Shown: one piece after another, positions 1-10,128 of the stretch | How the letters are laid out: the number at the start of each line of letters is the position of its first letter | Position numbering within the stretch: the first letter of the stretch is position 1 | Origin: Andrena cerasifolii | Taxonomy: Eukaryota; Arthropoda; Insecta; Hymenoptera; Andrenidae | Direction: 5' to 3' | Assembly (NCBI RefSeq): GCF_050908995.1 | Contig: NC_135118.1 | Coordinates: 14,455,501-14,519,500, forward strand | Length of the DNA stretch: 64,000 nucleotides | Notes under the pieces: generated by a model | What the model saw: the letters and a program-made list of their open reading frames with translations, nothing else | Told to the model about the DNA's origin: nothing | Databases searched by the model: none | Translations under genes and position numbers: made by a program

Positions 1-248
1 CCAGTAATTATGTTTTTCGACACTCGAACCTTGTAACAGTAATTTTGTATTCAATCGTATGGTTGCATGTCGATGCTTTGATTATGCAAATTGTAGAAAT
101 GAATGGAAAAACAGGAAAGCTAGAAGTGTGCTCAACTAAAATGAGAAAGTTCGAAAAAACACATGATTACTTATAATTTATAATAACTGACGCTTATCTA
201 CTTAAACCTACAATAGATAGTAGTTACGTATATACCTTTTTTGTTCAG
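1..248 (+). other. intron upstream of the NUDT1-like last exon
   Basis: AT-rich sequence ending in a pyrimidine-rich tract and acceptor (TTTTTTGTTCAG, AG at 247-248). It reads as the 3' part of the intron before the exon at 249. No coding potential is seen here. Confidence 0.6.
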
Positions 249-439
249 AAATGCGACCAAAGTGGTATAATTTGAAAGACATTCCTTTCAAACAAATGTG
301 GCCGGATGATGAATATTGGTTTCCTTACATGTTACGAGGGGATTTATTCAGAGGGCATTTTTTGTACCGAGGTCAGGACCTAATTCTTAAGCATAACATC
401 AAAACTATGGAAGAACTACAAATAAATCATGTTCCTTAG
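249..439 (+). CDS. NUDT1: NUDT1/MTH1-like oxidised purine nucleoside triphosphatase, last coding exon (partial)
   Basis: This is the C-terminal exon of a Nudix hydrolase of the MTH1 type, which hydrolyses 8-oxo-dGTP and related oxidised nucleotides to monophosphates and so keeps them out of DNA. The exon starts right after an acceptor at 247-248. Its first two bases complete a codon begun in the previous exon (probably GAA), followed by ATG CGA CCA. The diagnostic stretch PFKQMWPDDEYWFP matches the segment that in human NUDT1 carries Trp117, Asp119 and Asp120, which contact the oxidised base, and the tail has the family-typical RGQDLIL. The Nudix box itself would be in earlier exons outside the window. 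The ATG at 251 is internal, not a start. The stop at 437-439 gives a tail slightly longer than the human one. The gene converges on the LRRK gene. Family assignment is firm from motif similarity; the exact orthologue is inferred. Confidence 0.88.
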
Positions 440-1208
440 CTATGTCCACCCAGCGCTCACTTCACGCGCAACATTCATACGTTCCTTCGCACATTAATTA
501 TTTTAATTATTATTATAAAATGCACTTTCACATTTTTTTTATAATTATAATAAAATTTGGCTTTACACTAATTTAATAATCTTGTCAATAGTAAAACCAT
601 TTGGGAATCACCATTATGTTCTTCTCACTCGTCAATCTCAGATTGTATTAAAAAAAACATTTTAAGCAATAATTATACAAATATATAATACAATGACACT
701 ATACTAATTGTACCTGCAACTTTGCGCCAAGTAAAAGCATGTACACCAAATTGTCTTAGATGTACAGAAAGTCTAGAAATATAACAGAGATCGGGAAATA
801 AATTTTTCGGATACATAGTGAGGTCTCTTTTCCTACTTCTTCATTTGTCAAATGGGTTTACCATTATTTTGCAGACCTAAGTACTTACAACAAGGTAATA
901 GTAAAATTACAAAACTATATTGTGTTACATCACAAAAAGATAAAAATATCCTGCTTAAGCTATGCTTGCTCTGCAAACAAAAATTTTGCAGAATATATTT
1001 CGATCAAGCACCGTACAGCTTGGACAGATTAAAAGATACATATTTCCAGTTTCAGTGCAAGAGATCTTATATGAGGCAAGGTAGAAAGCTTAAAGTCTAC
1101 AGACTAATGTATATCATGGACGTATAGAATTCTCAACCTGTTACATATCACTCTGAATTTTTGCACCATAAAGCACTCTTAATATTATGCTATGAAAGAA
1201 GCGTAAAA
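440..1208. other. convergent 3' region between NUDT1-like and LRRK
   Basis: AT-rich spacer that must contain both 3' UTRs. A 91-codon open frame at 852-1127 (+) shows no recognisable motif and is not called. For LRRK on the minus strand I see no canonical AATAAA close to the stop; the nearest variant is ATTAAA at about 575-580. Confidence 0.5.
549..554 (+). terminator. polyadenylation signal candidate for the NUDT1-like gene
   Basis: A canonical AATAAA lies 110 bp after the stop codon of the upstream exon in a strongly AT-rich stretch. Position and sequence fit a polyadenylation signal; nothing in the window confirms its use. Confidence 0.4.
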
Positions 1209-4200
1209 TTAAGCTGCCGACCAATGTTCGGATCTCCATAGAAGGCCATACATGCTATGCTTAAGATCTTCGACATCTAAACTATCAACTGGGTAATCTG
1301 TGTATCGTGAAATTAAACTTCTGTAACCCTGGCCAACAGTTGCCAGCACTAATTTCTTTTCGTCTGTTGACTTAAATGATATTATTTGACATACTTTACC
1401 TTCGAAAGGTCTGAAGACTGTAATCGGTCTGAGGGAGTTACACTCAGCTACTACGATACATCCCCAAGTAGTACCGATATATAACTGGTTCCTACATGTT
1501 TCCAAAGCTGTTACTTGGCACTTTTCTGTTGATAAATTCTCCTCTATGGAAATGGACTTGAGACTCTCCGAACAAGGTACTAATTTAGACATATCTAATT
1601 TATTTATTATTTGCCTAGTGTCCACATCCCATTGATAGACGATACATCCAGGGTATGTGTATGATAAAATGGAATTTTCAGCGCTCAATAAATACGTAGC
1701 AAATAAATTTTTAACAGCTGCCTCCCCAGTAACATGAAAGACTTGTACCGTGTCTATTAAAATGTTGTCTTTCAAAACGTAGATCGATATTCTGCCGAAG
1801 CTTTGCCCTACCCATAATTCTAATACGCGCTTCTTTTTATAAATCGCTGCTAAGGAATATGTCTTTACATTGTCTTGCACATCACTCACAACTTCCATCC
1901 TTTTCATTTGAGTGAAAGAATTAGATAGTAAAAATATTTTTCCACTATGTAATGCGACCGCAAATTGTTTCATTTGTTCCAAGTAAATTAAACCCACCAC
2001 TTTAGACTCCTTACTGTGGTCAGGTTCCAGATTATAACTGGCAACGCAACCAAAATTACTACCTAAATAAACATGCACCTGACCTGCGTTATCGCCGATC
2101 CAAATATATCCATCTACGCCACACATTGCATATGGTATTATAGGAGTTTCGATTCTAACATGTTGCAACCAGCCTTTCTGCGTTCCCAGTAACATATCAA
2201 CTTCACCGTTATTATGGCCGAACCAAATTTCATCGCCGTTTATGTTTTCCTCTATTGTTCTGTTTGTCATGGTGATAGCAGTTACTTGAGTTCTTTCTGT
2301 TAGCATTATAACATCTATAAGATGCGTAAATTCGGGTGCAGATGCAATGGAGACAATTTGACTAGCAGTAGGTCGATCTTTTGGATTTTGAGCCCAACAT
2401 ATAACCATTAGGTCAAGAGCATAACAGGGGTGAAATGTCTCCCTATATGTTAACGGTGGTCTACCACCTTCTAAGATGCATTCTTTAACCGCTTCGTGGC
2501 CTTCGAATGGTTGCCTTAACGTGATCAATTCGTAGATAAACATTCCGAAAGAGAAGGAATCAACTTTCTCAGTGTATTCTTCCTCGCCGTTATACTTGAT
2601 AATCTCAGGTGCCATAAATCCCTCCGTTCCACCAAATCCTTTAGCACCGGTTGGTAATGTCAGTCTGGATATACCATAATCTGCTACTTTAACATGGACC
2701 GGATGTTCGGGATGATCTGGGAAAGGTAGGGGCATTTGCCAGACTAAAACATTCTCTGACTTTAAATCTCTGTAAATTACGTGTTGCTGGTGAAGATATT
2801 CCACGGCTTTTGCCACTTGAAGAATTATGGCTTGTAACGTGTATGGATCTAATTTAGCACCCGAACGTCTATAATTTTTCAACACGATATCCAATGCCCC
2901 TTCTGGCGCTAAATCTAACACCAGTGCCAGCGGACTAACCACTATTCCAACTAATGGCACGATATTTGTGTGCCTGAGTGTCAATAAAATATTTAGCTCT
3001 TGCCTAGCGGTACAGTATGCTTTGCAGGCATATTGCAAAGGATCTCGATCCCATTTACTTTGCGCGGCTTTATAAGCGAGAACAGCAGATTGTTTCGAAT
3101 TCGGACCTGGTGGAACAGGCTGTAACATTTTGATGGCAACGTCTGCCTTTTGGTAAGTGCCAGGTAAACGACAAACTCCTTTAAAAACAAATCCAAATGC
3201 ACCTCGGCCTAAAAGTTTTCCTAACTTAATATCTTCCGATTTTATTAAATGCTTCGATCCAAGATCCATAAAAATAATATCTGGTGCTACATGTGATAGC
3301 GGTATGTCGAAGTGCTTGGGGCAACTGATCGGTTTATTGCAGTAGGCAGATAAAATACACTCTTCGACCATCCAGGAGTATGCTAGAATGCCCTCGGAGT
3401 GTGTATTTTGTCTAACGATATCTGGATGACCTTCTAACGATGGCATCCTGCTTGATGTTAAGCTATCGTAGCCTACTCCGCTGTCACCATCGGACTTATA
3501 ACTATCCTGACTTTGTCTTTCCTTATTCACATAATATTTCTGAATATCTTCCGCTAAGCGATCATTATCGCTAATCTCACTCTCAGTTTCTCCGTTATTT
3601 AATAGACATCGAGGACACGGTATCAGTCGCGTGACCAATAACTTTCCTTCAGAAGTATGCACAAAACGTGTCCCTAACGTGGGATACCAATCCTCTAATA
3701 AAATATCAATATGATCGACTATTAGCGCTAATAGTTGCGGCATACTTTCTGGACGAGGCTCGACTACGATTGCTTGATAGCCCATTGGCTCGTCGTCCGC
3801 TGAATCCGACATTATGGGTTGCTTGATCACCAACGTGTCGACCGGGAACCAAATTTCTAAAATCGCTGAGTTTTTTAAATCTACGGTACACCATATGCCA
3901 TCCTGCTTCAATTTAAATTTAAACTGCCTATAATCGTACGGCGCGTTCTTCAAATTGTAATTGACCTCTTTAAGACGTAACAAAGTTATATTAGCATACC
4001 TTAGCTCTATTCCCGTTTGCCAGAGTACCCATTCCGCTTGCGTGTCTAACAAGCTAGTGAAAATATTATCGTCCACGAAATGTTTGAACGGCGCTAGGAA
4101 TGACATCACAATTTCAACGATAGCGTCGTCAGCCAGGATTCTTGTTATGAGCCTCGACCAAAAGCCACTTGGAAAGTACGACATCAAAAGAAGCCGCGTA

Positions 4201-7200
4201 ACAGAGCAGTCCGGTTGTGATCTGGATGTTAACACGCATTCTGCATTCTGTTTGTCTCCGGAGGAATTTTGAAACGTTATCATCGGGGAAGTAATTTTTT
4301 TCGAACGCACATGCCAACCTCGCGTTTTCACTGGGATTTTAATTACTTGATTATTTCTTAGAATGTCTTCTTCGGTTGGCAGCAAAGAAGGAATCAGTAG
4401 AGTACGATAATCCCATGTCAATGCGACTTCAAATTTGTTTAACAAGCAGACGATATATCCTTGGGTGTCTATAGACGATATCGTTGAAGACTTAAAAACG
4501 TGCTGGATGTCATCTAGCTTCATTATACCAGATCTAGCGAAGGGATTAATTTCGCGTATGGTCACCACGTGTGCCAACATGTCACAAAGCCACTGCGGAT
4601 CCAGAAAATATAAATCTTTCAAGGTAGCGTCATCGTAGTGCAAAATAATTCCATTCTCATGAAGAAATAGTGTCGCCTGGTGTAGCTCTGCAGGGTCTCT
4701 GAACGATCTGTGCAGTTTCTGGAGTTCGTTATTCACTGCTGTGTAGTACTGGTCAGCTTTTAACACCGGATCTCCACCTGACAGCTTTCTGTCATGCGCG
4801 AGTTGTATCACAACATCTTCCAAGGCTAGATAACTGGCAGGAACTTTTTGTTCGAGTAGTAATTCTTTGCTTCCAGGTGATCTCAGACTGAAAACAACGT
4901 CGTATATCAGATTGCACAGCATCTTTATGTTGTGCCTCGTCTTACAGCTCACTTCAATAGTTTCCATTACTTTCGGCAAACCACACTTCTCAGCATCCAC
5001 GACATTTATAAACTTATCGCGAATGTATTGTTGCAAAGCCTCGCTATGCTCGTATGAACAATCATAATGAGTACCAACAATAATTACTGGAGAATTGGGT
5101 GCTCTGCTTTGAATATTTACCAACCACTGAAATATTTCAGAGACACCCTTAAAACCGTCTGTAATTCTCCATACAACTAAATATAGGCTACGCTTGGACA
5201 GGAAATATTGATGCGTCGCGTAGTATTCTCTTTGTCCACCAAAGTCCCATGTTCTAAAGTAAACGGATCCGTGGGATGAATGGCCCCTTACTTTCTTCTC
5301 GTAAATCCAATCTCCTATATCAACGCCAACAGTGGATATCGTCGTCCCCCTTGCTGTCTTCGCATTGATATTCTTGTTACCCATTCGTTTCGCCCAATGC
5401 TCCGAAGCTTTCTTCTTGTTCGGCACTTCGCCTTCTTGCCTTAATTGTTCCAACAAACTTGTTTTACCGATACCTTGAATTCCTACAATCATCAACTTCA
5501 GTCGAGCATAAGGTTTAGCATCCTCTAGAATTGACTTCAAGTACCCGATAACATCCATTGTTTTATACTTCTTCGATTCGATCATAGTCCTTAACGGGTC
5601 CTGCAATCTGCAACCTTGAGTATTTAAATTCCATAAACGAGACAATAACCCCATTTGTGGTGGTAGCTCGATAATGTCTGGGTTGCCACTTATATTTAAA
5701 ACAGAGAGATTACCGAGTTCGTAAATGTTATGTGGGATTTCTTTTAATTTATTATTGCTTACGTCAAGCATGCTGACGTTAGGGAACAGTAGGTACGATT
5801 TAGAGCCAGAATAGATTATTTTCGTGTCTTTGTCCACGCTCTCCTCTTCTAAAGTTGGCATTTCTCCATCGTCGATTGAAGTTAATTGAATTCTGTTCAG
5901 CGAGTTGTTAGCAAGAATCAGCGTTCTCAAATTCTCCAACCTCAAGTGACGTCTGTGCGTGCAAACCGACATGAGAACTACATCGCGCAAAGAGGTTGCT
6001 GTCTGCCTATTACTCCCCGGACCTATCGGAGATTGTACATTTGTAGTAGGAGAGTAGCATGCTGTGTTTGCTTCTTCCATTAAATCGGTACCATCCAATG
6101 GTGGTAGACTGGGCCAACGAGAAATTTGATTATTCGACAGATCTAATTGTTTCAAACTCGCAGAATAGGATGTTATGTGACTCATAGTCCTAAGAGAATT
6201 ATAAGCCATGTTCAACCTTACTAAATTAACAGCCAAGCACGGCAATGCCACTGGAATGCTATTAAACAAGTTGTGCGCCAAGTTCAAGGATGTCAATACA
6301 GATCTTGCTCCGCCTTCATTGTCGTCTGAAACCTTCTCTGAAACTTGAACCGATCTGGTCCAAACGTGAGGGCGATCCATTTCGATAATTTGTGCATTTG
6401 CTATTTTGGTGAAAGAGTCGAACTCCATCGAGTCATCGCGCGAAATAGCTAGCTGCGATGCTAAACTACGATTACTCGGGCTATTATTTAGAGAGTCGTC
6501 CCGTTGCGATTTTCGTAAAATATTTTGAGACACTTGACTAGGCAAATCCTTCAATAAATTAAACGACGCGTTCAATTCCTTTAACTTCGGCGCACGCCAT
6601 AAATTGTCTGGAAGACACTGCAGCTTATTATTCGAAACATCCATAATCTCCAAGGTGGGTAGATTCATTATAAATTCTGGCAATTGCTCCAATCGATTGT
6701 CTTGGAGGTACAACTCTTCTAGAACCGGACACAATTTGTCCTTCGGATTTCTCGGCTCGGCCGATAGAGTGTCTAATTTATTCTGAGCCATATTTAGGTA
6801 CCGTAGACTTTGTAGATAAAACACAGTGTTTGGTATTGAGGTAATAGAATTATGCGAGATATCTACCCTCGTAATAGCGTACAAGACCAGATCATTGTTC
6901 TTGGCACTCAGCTTTTTATTAACGTGTAGCACGGCATCGATTAGCCATTGAGATCGTATTTGCGAGAGATGGCATTGCTGATCGTGCCAGTTTATCATTG
7001 TAGGAGTATTTGGAAATAACGTCGAGTATGTAACATTACCAAAAGAAGACAGCGCAGAAAAATGAGAGGTTTGAGTACATTCAGTCATAGCTTTCTTGTT
7101 GATCTTGTATTCCGAGTCGGGGTAAGCTTTTATGGACAGAAGCTTCGCCGTCAACGGCTCGTCCCGATTTTGTGCGGCAATTTTGATTGCCTTGCATGTA

Positions 7201-8648
7201 TTATCCACAGCACCATGCTTCAATAAAAGATCTGCGATTTTTATGTCACGTTGCTGGCAAGACATAATTAATGCGCTAGAATAGCTGCTTTCTGGATCGT
7301 TTTGATCGTAAGGAACTTTTACTGGTAAGTTGGGATCAGCACCTGCTAATAGCAAAGCAGTAACGACTTCTGTGTGCTTCCCTCTCACGGCGGCGTGTAA
7401 AGCGGTTTCAGCAGCATTGTTGCAATACAAATCTAGATTTACCGGGCATATCATATTGTCGTCTTTTTTGTCAAACGCTTTGCTCCTAAAGTTTAAACTA
7501 GACATTAATCTCTGGATTCCGCTTGAAATCTTTCTTTTCGACATAGGAAGTGGCTGCGCGACTCCCATATCCTCCTCTTTGATTTTCTTCGCTTTCACTC
7601 TGTAATTTAATAGCAATTCTACGATCTTAATATTCCCCAACATGCTAGATATGTAAAGGACATTTTGCCCCGTAACATCCTGAATATTGACATCGAATGG
7701 CATCTCGTGCTCATATTCTCCGGACGAGTCTTTATAACGCTGATACGTATGTTGGGGATATTCAAATTTTAACAGCAAATCGACCACCAAATGATGGCCG
7801 TTTATAGCTGCGGCGTGAATCGGTAACCATTTCTCTACCGTCGAAGACTGCACTTGTTTCGGGAAATGTCGGAGCAGTAGTTCCACAATCTCTACCTTAC
7901 CGTTATAACAAGCTATATACAATGGACAGTATTTAGTAACAGGATGTATTCTGCAATCTGCGCCGTGATCTAGAAGCAAACGGACTATGTCTCTGTGACC
8001 CATTTCGCATGTTATGAAGAGCAGAGTATTCGCGCCGTTCGGTGCCATGTTAACGATGCACTCGATGTTAGCGGTAAGCCCTTGAATGATGTTCCTAGCT
8101 GCCACAGTATCCCCCTGAATGCAAGTAGCGCGCAAAGAAGCATGCGTCGCAAGCTTCGCCAATTCATATTTCTCGGCCGCCAATTTAAGCAGATTTATGC
8201 ACATGTCTTGTTTATTTATTTCAGCTGTATCTAATGGTTTCTGACCGTTACTGTCTTGGATCGCTAGATCAGCGTTATATTCCAAAAGTTTCTCAATGTT
8301 GGAACAATTACCGTGTTCTGCGCAAATGTGTAACGGCGTCCGATAGTTGCCCCTCGGCCCGCACGGTGTGTTTGGATTGGCACCGGCGGACAACAATACA
8401 TCCAAACACCTCGAATTTTCTGTAATAGCTGCGGCGTGCAACGGCGTCCTACCCCACGAGTCTTGGCTGTTCGTGTATTGTGCGTGCTCTCCTCGCAGAA
8501 GATCTTCCAGTAACTCCGCGTTATCCCACAGAGCAGCTTGATGTAATAGTCGGCCAGGAAAGTCTTCGTCGATAGGAGTGTAGTCTTCCATGATGCGAGC
8601 TAAAAAATATTTACACTGCGCCTCTGTATTTTCTCCAATGTATTTCAT
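1209..8648 (-). CDS. Lrrk: LRRK-family Roc-COR GTPase / Ser-Thr kinase (LRRK1-type architecture)
   Basis: A 2,479-residue multidomain kinase, close in size to Drosophila Lrrk. Order: ankyrin repeats (about residues 30-515); leucine-rich repeats (about 590-1045); Roc GTPase with P-loop GIQGIGKTS (Lys1062), a DFGGQ switch motif from Asp1135 and a THYD guanine motif ending at Asp1196; a COR region including YFLDPQWLCDML; a kinase domain with glycine loop GRGAFG from 1814, VAIK Lys1840, YRD catalytic Asp1961 and DYG Asp1990; and a WD40-like tail from about 2115. DYG in place of DFG and YRD in place of HRD are as in LRRK kinases. All key nucleotide-binding and catalytic residues are present, so it should be active. 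The whole coding region is one open frame with no intron. The start is uncertain: MKYIGENTE is the longest option, but a good donor (GTAAGT, 8680) and acceptor (CAG, 8624) would remove that ATG and leave MEDYTPIDE, 19 residues further in, as the start. Family members regulate Rab GTPases and vesicle traffic; that is family knowledge. Confidence 0.96.
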   Translation of the reverse strand: MKYIGENTEAQCKYFLARIMEDYTPIDEDFPGRLLHQAALWDNAELLEDLLRGEHAQYTNSQDSWGRTPLHAAAITENSRCLDVLLSAGANPNTPCGPRGNYRTPLHICAEHGNCSNIEKLLEYNADLAIQDSNGQKPLDTAEINKQDMCINLLKLAAEKYELAKLATHASLRATCIQGDTVAARNIIQGLTANIECIVNMAPNGANTLLFITCEMGHRDIVRLLLDHGADCRIHPVTKYCPLYIACYNGKVEIVELLLRHFPKQVQSSTVEKWLPIHAAAINGHHLVVDLLLKFEYPQHTYQRYKDSSGEYEHEMPFDVNIQDVTGQNVLYISSMLGNIKIVELLLNYRVKAKKIKEEDMGVAQPLPMSKRKISSGIQRLMSSLNFRSKAFDKKDDNMICPVNLDLYCNNAAETALHAAVRGKHTEVVTALLLAGADPNLPVKVPYDQNDPESSYSSALIMSCQQRDIKIADLLLKHGAVDNTCKAIKIAAQNRDEPLTAKLLSIKAYPDSEYKINKKAMTECTQTSHFSALSSFGNVTYSTLFPNTPTMINWHDQQCHLSQIRSQWLIDAVLHVNKKLSAKNNDLVLYAITRVDISHNSITSIPNTVFYLQSLRYLNMAQNKLDTLSAEPRNPKDKLCPVLEELYLQDNRLEQLPEFIMNLPTLEIMDVSNNKLQCLPDNLWRAPKLKELNASFNLLKDLPSQVSQNILRKSQRDDSLNNSPSNRSLASQLAISRDDSMEFDSFTKIANAQIIEMDRPHVWTRSVQVSEKVSDDNEGGARSVLTSLNLAHNLFNSIPVALPCLAVNLVRLNMAYNSLRTMSHITSYSASLKQLDLSNNQISRWPSLPPLDGTDLMEEANTACYSPTTNVQSPIGPGSNRQTATSLRDVVLMSVCTHRRHLRLENLRTLILANNSLNRIQLTSIDDGEMPTLEEESVDKDTKIIYSGSKSYLLFPNVSMLDVSNNKLKEIPHNIYELGNLSVLNISGNPDIIELPPQMGLLSRLWNLNTQGCRLQDPLRTMIESKKYKTMDVIGYLKSILEDAKPYARLKLMIVGIQGIGKTSLLEQLRQEGEVPNKKKASEHWAKRMGNKNINAKTARGTTISTVGVDIGDWIYEKKVRGHSSHGSVYFRTWDFGGQREYYATHQYFLSKRSLYLVVWRITDGFKGVSEIFQWLVNIQSRAPNSPVIIVGTHYDCSYEHSEALQQYIRDKFINVVDAEKCGLPKVMETIEVSCKTRHNIKMLCNLIYDVVFSLRSPGSKELLLEQKVPASYLALEDVVIQLAHDRKLSGGDPVLKADQYYTAVNNELQKLHRSFRDPAELHQATLFLHENGIILHYDDATLKDLYFLDPQWLCDMLAHVVTIREINPFARSGIMKLDDIQHVFKSSTISSIDTQGYIVCLLNKFEVALTWDYRTLLIPSLLPTEEDILRNNQVIKIPVKTRGWHVRSKKITSPMITFQNSSGDKQNAECVLTSRSQPDCSVTRLLLMSYFPSGFWSRLITRILADDAIVEIVMSFLAPFKHFVDDNIFTSLLDTQAEWVLWQTGIELRYANITLLRLKEVNYNLKNAPYDYRQFKFKLKQDGIWCTVDLKNSAILEIWFPVDTLVIKQPIMSDSADDEPMGYQAIVVEPRPESMPQLLALIVDHIDILLEDWYPTLGTRFVHTSEGKLLVTRLIPCPRCLLNNGETESEISDNDRLAEDIQKYYVNKERQSQDSYKSDGDSGVGYDSLTSSRMPSLEGHPDIVRQNTHSEGILAYSWMVEECILSAYCNKPISCPKHFDIPLSHVAPDIIFMDLGSKHLIKSEDIKLGKLLGRGAFGFVFKGVCRLPGTYQKADVAIKMLQPVPPGPNSKQSAVLAYKAAQSKWDRDPLQYACKAYCTARQELNILLTLRHTNIVPLVGIVVSPLALVLDLAPEGALDIVLKNYRRSGAKLDPYTLQAIILQVAKAVEYLHQQHVIYRDLKSENVLVWQMPLPFPDHPEHPVHVKVADYGISRLTLPTGAKGFGGTEGFMAPEIIKYNGEEEYTEKVDSFSFGMFIYELITLRQPFEGHEAVKECILEGGRPPLTYRETFHPCYALDLMVICWAQNPKDRPTASQIVSIASAPEFTHLIDVIMLTERTQVTAITMTNRTIEENINGDEIWFGHNNGEVDMLLGTQKGWLQHVRIETPIIPYAMCGVDGYIWIGDNAGQVHVYLGSNFGCVASYNLEPDHSKESKVVGLIYLEQMKQFAVALHSGKIFLLSNSFTQMKRMEVVSDVQDNVKTYSLAAIYKKKRVLELWVGQSFGRISIYVLKDNILIDTVQVFHVTGEAAVKNLFATYLLSAENSILSYTYPGCIVYQWDVDTRQIINKLDMSKLVPCSESLKSISIEENLSTEKCQVTALETCRNQLYIGTTWGCIVVAECNSLRPITVFRPFEGKVCQIISFKSTDEKKLVLATVGQGYRSLISRYTDYPVDSLDVEDLKHSMYGLLWRSEHWSAA

Positions 8649-8680
8649 TTATAAAGATATTAAAGCGTTCATATACTTAC
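8624..8680 (-). other. possible 57-nt intron at the 5' end of LRRK
   Basis: On the minus strand ACTT|GTAAGTAT at 8680 is a near-perfect donor and AAATACAG at 8624 is a plausible acceptor. Splicing would join an untranslated leader to AGGCGCAG. The join makes a TAG in the LRRK frame, so translation would then begin at the MEDYTP methionine. The intron would be very short even for an insect. Confidence 0.35.
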
Positions 8681-10050
8681 AAGTTGTAACTGTAAATCCC
8701 TTTGGTTCCCAATTACCTATTCACATTGTGGATGTATTCTTCTCTACGATACTTTGCATACGATGCTTTACTCTGTATCCGATCAAAATTGAACGTTCGA
8801 CGTTCATCGCAATTTATTGTACAAAAGATCTTACGATTACTTGTGAATTTAGATACGTCCAATGTATCTAAAGTGGAAGTTAAACATTTAAAATCGTTTA
8901 TATACATTTGTGGAATTTCGATTTCGCTCATTTATTTATTCTCGCATTAAAATTGTATTACGTTTTGAAACTCAGTTTTCCCAAAATAATTTCTGTTATT
9001 ATTTCGCTACCACTGTCACTCTCCTCCTGTCATTCCAGTAGAGCATTATATTTACGATTTAAAGTCCAGAGCGCACAAACACGAAAGTCTCGCGTATGTG
9101 TAAATGCGTACATCAATTGGAGTACGATCGAATAACGTATCGCGAATATCATGTCCAATCGATTTCGAAAAATTTCCCGCTTCTCACTGTGCACAGGCAA
9201 ATCTCTTTTCCATAATTTCTTGGCTTTCTTCTTGCACCGAGAGGATAGCGGCTCGATTGTCACGATGACTTTCGCAATGAGAAACGAGCGCGACACTAAA
9301 CATAACACTCTGCGATCGCCATTTTGTCAGTTCTCTTTATCGACTGTACGCACCTTTAGGCACGATTTACCGCATCAGTACACATCGGATCGATTTAAAT
9401 AAACAGTATTATATTTGACATTACGTAACACAATTACTGACCTTTCTCGTCAATTGACTGCGTTACATGCTTCACACATCTATTAACACGTTTTACTGTT
9501 ACTGCAATTGAAAGTTTTTGTTCGGTTTCATGTTTCAAATTACGAGCTATCGCAAAATTTCCACGCTTGAAATTATTTTCTCGTTTTTTTTTTGCTGGAA
9601 TATCTACACATTACTGAACATTAGACATGAATATATTGTCATTTATAAAAAAAAATAAAAACAGAATAACATTGAAAATAATTTGACGGAGTTTAAAGTC
9701 ATTAGCAAAAGGAATATTTTTGAAATGTTTAATTTGCGGAAACCGTTCATGCAACACAGTATTTACAAAATATTTTAATTTTTGCGTGTGTTACCCGAGT
9801 TTCGTTTAAGATCAATTTTACGCTATTCAGATTAATCATACAACAGGCCTTGATCCGAATATCAAATTCGGGAAAACCGACAAATTTTTACGCGGAGCTA
9901 TAATAGTGAATTAAACGTTTCTAAATATTTCTGTTGTAATAATATAAACACTATTGAGTTTGTTTAAATAAACTGTTATGTTCTTCATTTTGTAACTGTA
10001 ATAAAGAGTTTCAAATATATGCATGACCTTCTTCGATAAAAATTCGATGA
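8681..10050. other. spacer between LRRK 5' end and Nup85 3' end
   Basis: About 1.4 kb, AT-rich especially at 9540-10080. It must contain the LRRK leader and promoter (minus strand, probably 8.7-9.4 kb) and the Nup85 3' UTR. No TATA box or recognisable coding exon was found. Confidence 0.4.
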
Positions 10051-10077
10051 AAACAAAGCCTGGACGTGGAAGTCTAT

Positions 10078-10083
10078 TTTAAT
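10078..10083 (-). terminator. polyadenylation signal variant for Nup85
   Basis: ATTAAA on the minus strand, about 46 nt after the Nup85 stop codon. This is the commonest variant of the signal and the distance is suitable; usage is unproven. Confidence 0.3.
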
Positions 10084-10128
10084 TAAAAAAATTAGAAAAC
10101 TTTTACATAATAAATGTTAATCAACTTT

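Noticed and set aside
852..1127. 91-codon frame between NUDT1-like and LRRK
   Set aside because: No recognisable motif, unusual composition, and it lies where the LRRK 3' UTR is expected on the opposite strand.
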